DNA of 64,000 nucleotides from JBBDQZ01 sp040905705 (lineage in GTDB: Bacteria; Bacteroidota; Rhodothermia; Balneolales; Natronogracilivirgulaceae). The translations under genes and the position numbers were made by a program. Below are positions 38,485 through 45,632 of the stretch, one piece after another; position 1 is the first letter of the stretch, and the number at the start of each line of letters is the position of its first letter. The stretch covers positions 15,777 to 79,776 of the forward strand of contig JBBDQZ010000064.1 of assembly GCA_040905705.1 (NCBI GenBank), written 5' to 3'. The notes below the pieces were generated by a model. That model was not told the DNA's origin. It was given only the letters and a program-made list of their open reading frames with translations, and searched no databases.

Positions 38485-38541
38485 GTGTTTAAAAATTAGG
38501 GATTATAATATCACATTAGTATCCCCATGAGAATATAATCA
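38479..38541. repeat. Dispersed intergenic repeat, copy A
   Basis: This 63-bp stretch fills the gap between the M23 and FAH genes, includes the M23 start codon and reaches the FAH stop codon. It matches a segment at 60216-60277 at about 49 of 63 positions, including an exact 18-base run TTTCATGTGTTTAAAAAT, then TCACAT and CCATGAGA. Such similarity between unrelated intergenic regions suggests a small dispersed element or an old duplication. Confidence 0.55.
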
Positions 38542-39201
38542 GGTATCCCGTTCAACACGGGCTTCGAGAGTAACGAGGCCGGTCCCCAGGTTTGCATGCA
38601 ACAGGTCGCCATCCTGGAGCAGGCCAACCCCTTCGGGTGTGCCGGTAAAAATGAGATCACCCGGATAGAGCGTAACGAATTTTGACAATATGGAGATGAT
38701 TTCAGCAACGGGGAAAAGCATCAATGAAGTGCGTCCATTTTGTTTCCGAACTCCGTTAATATCAAGGTTAAAAGAAAGATTTCCGGGATCGGGAATCTGT
38801 TCTGCCGGTATAAACGAACTTACCGGTGCAAAGGTGTCGAGACCTTTTGCAAGAAACCATGGATGACGTTTTTCTTTGAGTTGTTGCTGAATATCACGGG
38901 AAGTGACATCGATCCCGATACCGTATCCGGCCACAGCCGTCAGGGCTTTGCCGGCAGTAATGTTCTTAACCTGCTGGCCAAGGGCTACAACGATCTCCGT
39001 TTCAAAATGAGGTTCAGCCACAAATGACGGGATATGAATGATGCCGTCAAACGTAAGGCTGGTGAGCGGTTTAATAAAAATTACAGGTTGAGAAGGGATC
39101 GGATTATTCAGTTCTATTGCGTGTCCGGAATAATTTCTTCCAATGCAGTAAAGTGTTCCTGCCCTAAGCTCGGGCAAGCCTGGAAGTGTTAACGGTGTCA
39201 T
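38539..39201 (-). CDS. Fumarylacetoacetate hydrolase family protein
   Basis: A 220-residue protein of the FAH fold, a family that includes fumarylpyruvate and acylpyruvate hydrolases and oxaloacetate decarboxylases. It has the YCIGRNYSGHAIELN opening, the metal-binding HFETEIVVALG block (about 82-92), YGIGIDVTSRD and the closing LIFTGTPEGVG. The short length fits the single-domain acylpyruvase/YcgM type. Substrate is not assigned. It is followed at 38484 by the M23 gene, with a 54-bp gap that is mostly the dispersed repeat. Confidence 0.9.
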   Translation of the reverse strand: MTPLTLPGLPELRAGTLYCIGRNYSGHAIELNNPIPSQPVIFIKPLTSLTFDGIIHIPSFVAEPHFETEIVVALGQQVKNITAGKALTAVAGYGIGIDVTSRDIQQQLKEKRHPWFLAKGLDTFAPVSSFIPAEQIPDPGNLSFNLDINGVRKQNGRTSLMLFPVAEIISILSKFVTLYPGDLIFTGTPEGVGLLQDGDLLHANLGTGLVTLEARVERDT

Positions 39202-39305
39202 GAATGCTTATTGAGAGGTAAACGGGTTGAAAAATACATGAGGTAGAGCTAAGGTAACTTGCATCAGGTTCTGCAGAATGCAAGACGGCCAAAAAGCTGT
39301 TGAGC

Positions 39306-39345
39306 AAAAAAAAAGCTCTAATGTGAATGGATCATCAGAGCTTTG
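39306..39345 (-). terminator. Rho-independent terminator after L27
   Basis: On the minus strand the sequence reads AAAGCTCT, about 17 bases, then AGAGCTTT continuing into a run of about ten T. It is placed about 20 bp beyond the stop of the rpmA gene and fits the end of the rplU-rpmA transcript. Confidence 0.75.
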
Positions 39346-39366
39346 ATAAGGGATTCGAATGTTGGG

Positions 39367-39621
39367 TTATCCGGCTTCCACAGAAACCGTTTTGCGATTG
39401 TTTCGTCCGGTCCGATAAAATACGGTTCCATCAGCCGTTGCAAAAAGGGTATCATCTTTACCAATACCGACATTCGTTCCGGGATGAAATTTGGTTCCGC
39501 GCTGGCGAACTAAAATGTTTCCTGAAAGAACCGATTCGCCGCCAAATCGTTTCACACCCAATCGTTTTGATTCTGAATCCCGGCCGTTTTTGGTGGAACC
39601 GCCACCTTTTTTATGTGCCAT
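39367..39621 (-). CDS. rpmA: 50S ribosomal protein L27
   Basis: An 84-residue ribosomal protein whose N-terminus reaches towards the peptidyl-transferase centre. It begins MAHKKGGGSTKNGRDSESKR, the usual start without the cleaved extension known from Firmicutes, and contains RQRGTKFHPGTNVGIGKDDTLFA, the conserved centre. It follows rplU by 13 bp, the standard order, and a terminator ends the operon. Confidence 0.98.
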   Translation of the reverse strand: MAHKKGGGSTKNGRDSESKRLGVKRFGGESVLSGNILVRQRGTKFHPGTNVGIGKDDTLFATADGTVFYRTGRNNRKTVSVEAG

Positions 39622-39634
39622 GGTTTAATAGGAG

Positions 39635-39949
39635 TTAAGCGGTGATTTTTTGAATTAAAATCCGGGTCAGGTGACGACGATGACCTCGTCTTACCTGATA
39701 TCCCTTCCGGCGTTTTTTCTTGAAAACAATCATTTTGTCGCCTTTCGTATGTTCAACGACTTTCGCTTCGACTTTCGCATTTCCAAGCGTGGGTGTACCG
39801 ACCTGCACCTTACCATTACCGTCGGAGGTCAATAATACTTTATCCAGGGTGATTTTTTTATTCTCCCCGGTATTTTGTTTATCTACAAAGATGACATCGT
39901 TTTTGGCCACTTTGTACTGATGCCCACTGATTTCTACAATTGCGTACAT
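39635..39949 (-). CDS. rplU: 50S ribosomal protein L21
   Basis: A 104-residue ribosomal protein, with the start MYAIVEISGHQYKVAKND and the RRGHRRHLTRILI tail expected of L21. It is the first gene of the rplU-rpmA operon. The 349 bp upstream, shared with the small plus-strand gene at 40299, must hold its promoter; no leader structure was recognised. Confidence 0.98.
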   Translation of the reverse strand: MYAIVEISGHQYKVAKNDVIFVDKQNTGENKKITLDKVLLTSDGNGKVQVGTPTLGNAKVEAKVVEHTKGDKMIVFKKKRRKGYQVRRGHRRHLTRILIQKITA

Positions 39950-40298
39950 GTCGGTTTCTAAATAAAAGAATATATTTCATATCTGTTTTTCAAGATCCCA
40001 AAGATAACGGTTTTGGGGAAATAAAAAAAGCTATTTCAGACTTGAACAGGAGCAGCTCAGCCTGGTGAAGTAATGTTGAAGGGATGATGCATTGAAGATT
40101 TTGTAATTGTTGAGGCAGGCTCTTTTCAGGTGAGTTGAAGTGTTTTGGATATTTTACCGTAAGGTTTTACATGCAGGCATTCCGCACTCGAAATGGTTTG
40201 ATTTAATAGGTAAGAGGTGTACATTTCAACTATCGGAAATTCATACTTAAGCAGTAAATATTTATTGTTAACGCTATTATTCAAACATCAGATCAGAT
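39950..40298. other. Intergenic region between rplU and a small divergent gene
   Basis: A 349-bp AT-rich region between the start of rplU (minus) and the start of the small plus-strand gene at 40299. It should contain both promoters. I see no open frame, tRNA or clear hairpin-plus-T terminator. It does not match RNase P, tmRNA or SRP RNA signatures that I would expect to recognise. Confidence 0.5.
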
Positions 40299-40568
40299 AT
40301 GTCTGAATTGCCTTCAAAAAAAGCCGAACAGCAACTGCCGGATTTACACCGGCAGGCATTTCTGATTAAAAACCGCAAACGTTTTCAGCACGACGGGGGA
40401 AGAGCCTGGATCAAGGACGGACAGCTTCATGATGCCGTAAAAGGAGTAAATTGTCGGATCGAGCTGGGGATTCCATTGTCAGATCGATTGAAAAAGACGG
40501 GGCATCGGATGCTTGAGAATCTTGCGGGGGAGCTGATCTATAAAACCAATTCGTTTAAAAAAATTTAG
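40299..40568 (+). CDS. Small basic protein, function unknown
   Basis: An 89-residue protein, rich in Lys and Arg, with no signal peptide, membrane helix or motif I recognise. It begins MSELPSKKAEQQLPDLHRQA and has a central FQHDGGRAWIKDGQLHDAVKG stretch. It lies alone between divergent rplU and converging lexA. A basic, soluble product could bind nucleic acid, but that is a guess. Coding status rests on an ATG, an unbroken frame and a plausible composition only. Confidence 0.5.
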   Translation: MSELPSKKAEQQLPDLHRQAFLIKNRKRFQHDGGRAWIKDGQLHDAVKGVNCRIELGIPLSDRLKKTGHRMLENLAGELIYKTNSFKKI

Positions 40569-40620
40569 AGGCAGGGAAACCTGAAATTGGAAATGTGTTG
40601 AAGGAAGGGCGGAACACAGT

Positions 40621-41280
40621 CTAATTATGCTTTGAATGATCATGGTTATGCTTGTAGATACCCGATCGGTTGACATGGCCGACATATTTGCCGATGATCC
40701 GAACTTCTTCAAATACGTCGGGTTCAATAATGATATCTTTATATTCCTTGTTGGCTGGTTTCAGTTGCAAGCCATTTGCTCCATAAAAAATCTGTTTTAG
40801 AGACGTCTCACCATTATACAGGACGGCACCAATGTCACCGTTTTTAATGTCGTCGTCGATCAGCAGGACAAAATCACCATCTTTGATATCAACATCTTTC
40901 ATACTGGATCCGGCAACTCTCAGAGCAAACATACGGTCTATATTTGGAAATAGATACTCCAGGGTGATAGATCCCAGGTTGGCTTCAACCGCCTCCTGAA
41001 GTGATCCGGCGGCAATGATACCACTTACGGGAATACCCATTTCCGGTTCAGTGAAAGACGGGTCATATTTCGGGGCAAGTTCATACTCATTCTCATTGGT
41101 TTTAATCAGATATCCTTTCTTGACCAGCGCCTGAAGATTCTGTGTTACACTGTTGGGTGATTTATACCGGAACACTTCCGCAATTTCCCGATAGGTAGGC
41201 CAGATGTCATATTCATCCTTGTGGGTAACAATATAATCGAAAAACTGCTTCTGTTTACGTGTTAGCTGATGATTATCCAT
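40621..41280 (-). CDS. lexA: LexA repressor
   Basis: A 219-residue SOS repressor. The N-terminal winged helix (about 1-65) reads WPTYREIAEVFRYKSPNSVTQNLQALVKKGYL. The C-terminal domain has the self-cleavage site A91-G92 in IIAAGS, the catalytic S126 in GSSMKD and K162 in TSLKQIF, so it should undergo RecA-stimulated cleavage. A palindromic operator lies just before the start codon, consistent with self-repression. It converges on the small gene at 40299. Confidence 0.96.
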   Translation of the reverse strand: MDNHQLTRKQKQFFDYIVTHKDEYDIWPTYREIAEVFRYKSPNSVTQNLQALVKKGYLIKTNENEYELAPKYDPSFTEPEMGIPVSGIIAAGSLQEAVEANLGSITLEYLFPNIDRMFALRVAGSSMKDVDIKDGDFVLLIDDDIKNGDIGAVLYNGETSLKQIFYGANGLQLKPANKEYKDIIIEPDVFEEVRIIGKYVGHVNRSGIYKHNHDHSKHN

Positions 41281-41297
41281 AGATTACCCCTGTAATG

Positions 41298-41321
41298 TGT
41301 ATAATATATGTGCATTATACA
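41298..41321. promoter_or_regulatory. LexA operator (SOS box) before lexA
   Basis: A perfect inverted repeat, TGTATAAT-N8-ATTATACA, 24 bp long, ends 17 bp before the lexA start codon at 41280. Position and symmetry fit an autoregulatory LexA operator. Its consensus differs from the E. coli and Bacillus SOS boxes, as expected for a distant group. It also lies in the region upstream of the acs gene, 200 bp from that start. Confidence 0.8.
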
Positions 41322-41522
41322 AAAAAATATTCAGATAGCAAATTGAATTCAGACAAATTTTTCAATAATCCATGATTCGGTGGTGCCGGGTAATCACTAT
41401 TTGGAATTATAGGAAATAATAGTTGAATTCCAGATATGCATCGTTTAAAATAGGTTGCACACAAAGCTATAAAACTGTACCGCTTAAGTAAAAGCGATCG
41501 TAAAAAAATATAGGAGTATTTC

Positions 41523-43448
41523 ATGGCCAGAGGTAAGGATAAAGGTACTTTAGTTACTGAAAACAAGGATTCTGAATTTGTCTACCCGTCGAAGGAACTG
41601 CTTAAACATGCTAATGTGAAAGATTATGAAGCATTATACAAGAAATCTATTGAAAATCGGGAAGGTTTCTGGTCAGATGAAGCCAAAAAACTGCATTGGC
41701 ATAAGAAATGGGATAAGGTACTGGACGACAGTAACAAGCCTTTTTACAAGTGGTTTACCGGAGGCAAGATAAATATTATCAGTAATGCCATAGATCGTCA
41801 TCTGAAAACCTGGCGCAGAAATAAGCTTGCTTTGATCTGGGAAGGGGAACCAGGCGATCTGAGAACCATGTCTTACCACGCACTCAACCGTGAGGTATCT
41901 AAATTTGCAAATACGCTGAAAAGCATGGGGGTAACAAAAGGGGAAATTGTCACTATTTACATGCCGCAAATTCCGGAGCTGGCCATAGCCATGCTTGCCT
42001 GTGTGAAGATTGGAGCTGCTCACAGCGTTGTTTATGGGGGGTTTAGTGTGGACGCACTTGCATCCCGAATCGCTGATTCGGAAAGCCGGGTACTGGTGAC
42101 GGCGGACGGAGGTTGGCGACGTGGAAAGATCACAGATCTGAAAGGCATTGCCAATGAAGCGATGAAACGTTCACCGACCATTGAAGTTTGCATTACGGTC
42201 AAACGCACCGGTCAGGATGTATATATGGAAAATGACCGGGATTTCTGGTTGCATGATCTGTATGCGTTGCCAATTGCCAGTCCGAAGTGCGAAACCGAGG
42301 TGATGGATTCCGAAGACATGTTATTTATTCTGTATACCTCGGGTACGACCGGCAAACCCAAAGGTTTGCTTCATACTCATGGCGGTTATTCGGTATTTAC
42401 TTCAACCACCCATCGATATGTATTTGACATCAAGGATGAGGATCGATGGTGGTGTGCCGCCGATCCGGGTTGGATCACCGGCCACAGTTACATGATATAT
42501 GCTCCGCTCATTAACGGATCAACGATTATGATGTATGAAGGTGCTCCGAACCATCCTTATCCTAACCGCTGGTGGAGTATTGTTGAGAAATATGGAATCA
42601 ATATCCTCTATACTTCACCAACAGCCATTCGTGGTTTGATGCGATTTGGTGAACAGTGGCCAAAACGCCACGATTTGAGTTCTCTGCGTCTTCTGGGTTC
42701 GGTTGGTGAACCGATCAATCCGGAAGCGTGGAAGTGGTATCATCGAGTGATCGGTGGTGGAAGGTGTCCGATCATGGATACCTGGTGGCAAACCGAGACC
42801 GGCGGATTTATGATTACACCGTTACCCGTTACACCACTGAAACCCGGTTCGGCGACCAAACCGTTTTTTGGCATAGAAGTAGCAATTGTTGATGATAATG
42901 GTAAAGAAGTCAAGCAAGGCGATGAAGGCAAGCTGGTAATCAAATCACCATGGCCGGGAATGGCTCGTACCATCTTCAAGGATCCCGATCGATATGTGGA
43001 GACATACTGGAAAGAATTTCAAAAGCAAGGATGGTACAAGGCCGGTGATTCGGCACGTATGGACAAAGACGGGTACCATTGGATTATCGGGCGTATTGAT
43101 GATGTGATCAAGGTTAGCGGATACCGGCTCGGTACCGCCGAGGTGGAAAGTGCATTGGTCAGCCATCCCTCGGTATCTGAAGCTGCCGCTATTGCTTTGC
43201 CTCATGAAGTGAAAGGTCATGCGATTTATACTTATGTAATCCTGAAAGAAGGCATAAAAGGGAGCAAGGAGCTTGAAGAAGAACTCCGAAAGCATGTCAG
43301 TAATGAAATCGGACCCATCGCAAGGCCGGAAGTGGTTAAATTTCTCGATTCTTTACCAAAAACTCGAAGCGGAAAAATTATGCGACGTGTTCTCAAGGCA
43401 CGCGCACTGGGAGTTGACGAGGGAGACTTGTCCACACTGGAGGAATAA
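41523..43448 (+). CDS. acs: Acetyl-CoA synthetase (acetate--CoA ligase)
   Basis: A 641-residue AMP-forming ligase that converts acetate, ATP and CoA to acetyl-CoA through acetyl-AMP. All family blocks are in place: GGFSVDALASRI (about 171-182), the P-loop YTSGTTGKPKGLLHTHGGY (about 272-290), ADPGWITGHSYMIYAPL, TWWQTETGG, GRIDDVIKVSGYRLGTAEVE and the C-terminal PKTRSGKIMRR with K618, the acetylation-controlled catalytic lysine. A GGAG ribosome-binding site lies 7 bp before the ATG. Length is typical. A terminator follows, and the 242-bp gap upstream holds the lexA operator. Confidence 0.97.
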   Translation: MARGKDKGTLVTENKDSEFVYPSKELLKHANVKDYEALYKKSIENREGFWSDEAKKLHWHKKWDKVLDDSNKPFYKWFTGGKINIISNAIDRHLKTWRRNKLALIWEGEPGDLRTMSYHALNREVSKFANTLKSMGVTKGEIVTIYMPQIPELAIAMLACVKIGAAHSVVYGGFSVDALASRIADSESRVLVTADGGWRRGKITDLKGIANEAMKRSPTIEVCITVKRTGQDVYMENDRDFWLHDLYALPIASPKCETEVMDSEDMLFILYTSGTTGKPKGLLHTHGGYSVFTSTTHRYVFDIKDEDRWWCAADPGWITGHSYMIYAPLINGSTIMMYEGAPNHPYPNRWWSIVEKYGINILYTSPTAIRGLMRFGEQWPKRHDLSSLRLLGSVGEPINPEAWKWYHRVIGGGRCPIMDTWWQTETGGFMITPLPVTPLKPGSATKPFFGIEVAIVDDNGKEVKQGDEGKLVIKSPWPGMARTIFKDPDRYVETYWKEFQKQGWYKAGDSARMDKDGYHWIIGRIDDVIKVSGYRLGTAEVESALVSHPSVSEAAAIALPHEVKGHAIYTYVILKEGIKGSKELEEELRKHVSNEIGPIARPEVVKFLDSLPKTRSGKIMRRVLKARALGVDEGDLSTLEE

Positions 43449-43490
43449 AGCAAGCGGTAAACAAATTGAAATAAATTTGTTGTCAATTAA

Positions 43491-43530
43491 GAAAGGCCGA
43501 CACCGGATTCAACATGGACGGCCTTTTTTA
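43491..43530 (+). terminator. Rho-independent terminator after acs
   Basis: AAGGCCG, a 19-base loop and CGGCCTT form a 7-bp stem followed by a run of T on the plus strand. It lies about 40 bp after the acs stop. The mirror-image minus strand has a shorter T run, so it may also serve the converging universal stress protein gene. Confidence 0.75.
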
Positions 43531-43536
43531 TAGGAG

Positions 43537-44442
43537 TCAGGTTGTTTCTCCCCATTCACCTGTCTTCTTAAAACAATGCGGATTGATGGTTAAAACAGCA
43601 TTTTCAACATGTCTCACTACATTTGATGCCGTACTGCCAAGCCTCAGATATTCCAGGCCGGTCCGGCCGATTGTTGCCATTACAATCAAATTATAATCTT
43701 GTTTTTGTGCCAGGCGTGTAATTTTTTCGTGAATAGATTTTTTAGTGGTCAGAATTTCTGAGGTTACCTTATTGTGCAAATCGTCGAAACGGTTTTCTAC
43801 AAGTTTGCGCATCAGCTTCTTCTTGGTATCAATGGACGACTGAATTTGAGGGATGCTTCCGAATTGTTCAAAACTAACAATATGTACGATATCCAGGTCC
43901 GCTCCGGCAGCCTCTGATATGGTGCGGACGAACGGAACGGCTTTCAGTGAATGATCGGAAAAATCGGTGGTAAAAAGTATTTTTTTCAATGGCTTCAACC
44001 GGGAATGCTCTTCAATGACCAGTACCGGAACGGGAGCAAATCGAATAACTTTCTCTGTAACAGATCCCAGTAGAAGTCTGGAAAAACCGGTTCGTCCATG
44101 TGTCGTCATAACAATCATATCAAAATCATGGGCAACATCTACGATAGCCTCGGACGGATTTCCCATATAAATGATACCGGAGTTCAGATATTGGTGATTT
44201 ACCTGCCTGGAGACAACTTCGTTCAATTGTTGTACCAGTTTTTCTTCAATGGTTTTATTTGCATCTGATTTTGTTGATGAGGAAGTGGTATTGACCATGT
44301 CTCCCATCTCATCCAGAGAGATATAAGAATGAAATGGAGTGACTGCGCCATCGAACATTTCGGCAAACATGGAGGCAGGTTCCAATGCCTTCAGACTAAG
44401 TTCTGAAAAGTCTATCGGGACTAAAATATTGACGTTTTTCAT
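43537..44442 (-). CDS. Universal stress protein, two UspA domains (first paralogue)
   Basis: A 301-residue cytoplasmic protein made of two tandem UspA domains (about 1-145 and 150-300). Each has the ATP-binding pattern Gx2Gx9GS: THGRTGFSRLLLGS in the first and TIGRTGLEYLRLGS in the second. The opening VNILVPIDFSELSLKALEPA is typical. I took the ATG at 44442, where MKNVNILVP starts, over an in-frame one at 44472. It converges on acs and is a close relative of the gene at 44667; together they are probably a duplicated stress or persistence pair. Confidence 0.93.
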   Translation of the reverse strand: MKNVNILVPIDFSELSLKALEPASMFAEMFDGAVTPFHSYISLDEMGDMVNTTSSSTKSDANKTIEEKLVQQLNEVVSRQVNHQYLNSGIIYMGNPSEAIVDVAHDFDMIVMTTHGRTGFSRLLLGSVTEKVIRFAPVPVLVIEEHSRLKPLKKILFTTDFSDHSLKAVPFVRTISEAAGADLDIVHIVSFEQFGSIPQIQSSIDTKKKLMRKLVENRFDDLHNKVTSEILTTKKSIHEKITRLAQKQDYNLIVMATIGRTGLEYLRLGSTASNVVRHVENAVLTINPHCFKKTGEWGETT

Positions 44443-44666
44443 AATGGTTAATAGATTTTGTGATGATCTCACCTGATAGCGTGTTCATCCGGGAATCAAT
44501 AATAAATTGCGGCTTAATCTTTGCGTCTTTTCTAAACAAAGATGATCTATTATCAACCGTATTGAACGGATGAAATATCATTGTTGAGGTTTCAACGCAT
44601 ACGAGTATGATCTTCATACCGGCATGTTCCGGATGGCGTCTAATAGAAAGAACAGATAGCAGGTAT

Positions 44667-45545
44667 TTATTTCGTTCTTCGTAACGGGTTAACACTCAGT
44701 ACGGCCGTTTTTACATGACGGACCACACTGGATGCGATGCTGCCCAGCATCATGTAGTCGAGGCCGGTACGACCGATAGTTGAGATAATTACCAGATTAT
44801 ACGGGCGGGATTTGGTCAGGTTAATAATCTCCTCGTGAATTGATTTTTCAGAGAAAATCACCTCGGGGTTCACCTGGCTGGACAAGTCTCCAAGATATTT
44901 ATCCGCCAGTTCTTTCAATTGCAATTCCCGCTCTTCACTGTCATGTTGTGCCTGGGCAAGGGTATCGAATTGTTCAAAACTTACAATATGGACAAGATCC
45001 AGCTGCGCTCCCGTTGCCTCGGCAAAAGCGGCTGCCGGTTCAAATGCATAAATAGAGTTATCTGAAAAATCGGTTGTGACTAATATCCTGTTCAACGGGA
45101 ACATCTGACTCTCTTTTTCCAGTATTAAAATCGGGGTGTGGCATGTTCGCAAAACTTTTTCACAAATAGAACCCAGGATCAGCCTGGAGAAGCCGGTTCG
45201 CCCGTGACTGCTCATGGCAATCAAATCAAAGTCAGTACCAGCTTCAGTAATTGCCCGGGCGGCATTCCCGATTTTTACCATGGGTTCACTGCGAAAGGCT
45301 GATTGAATGTACTTTTCAGCAATTTCTTCAAGACGGTTATACAGAGATTTTTCCAGGGTAAGCAAATCTGATTCTGGGCTCGTTTCTCCCATATAATAAA
45401 AACCGTCAAGTTCATTAACCTGCATGTAGGCATGGAAAGGCGTAATCGTACCCTTGAACAGTTTGGCGATCGAAAGAGCGGCAGGAAAAGCAAGCAAGCT
45501 CAGATCGGAAAAGTCGGTCGGTACAAGAATCCGGGGATTTTTCAT
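44667..45545 (-). CDS. Universal stress protein, two UspA domains (second paralogue)
   Basis: A 292-residue paralogue of the neighbouring protein, with the same two-domain build and motifs SSHGRTGFSRLILGS and TIGRTGLDYMMLGS. The start RILVPTDFSDLSLLAFPAAL matches its neighbour. The gap to the first gene is 224 bp and holds no recognisable gene, so it may have its own promoter. Tandem USP genes next to acs would fit a stress or starvation response, but no direct regulatory site is visible. Confidence 0.93.
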   Translation of the reverse strand: MKNPRILVPTDFSDLSLLAFPAALSIAKLFKGTITPFHAYMQVNELDGFYYMGETSPESDLLTLEKSLYNRLEEIAEKYIQSAFRSEPMVKIGNAARAITEAGTDFDLIAMSSHGRTGFSRLILGSICEKVLRTCHTPILILEKESQMFPLNRILVTTDFSDNSIYAFEPAAAFAEATGAQLDLVHIVSFEQFDTLAQAQHDSEERELQLKELADKYLGDLSSQVNPEVIFSEKSIHEEIINLTKSRPYNLVIISTIGRTGLDYMMLGSIASSVVRHVKTAVLSVNPLRRTK

Positions 45546-45632
45546 ACTTCACTCCTTATCAGTGTCGGTATTTGCTAAAGTAGCTAATTTCCTTTTGTCT
45601 GACAAGATAGTTCAAATTGTAGCAAACGAATC

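Noticed and set aside
39950..40298. A stable RNA gene (RNase P, tmRNA, SRP) in a long intergenic gap
   Set aside because: None of the conserved core sequences of these RNAs were found; the region is plain AT-rich spacer.
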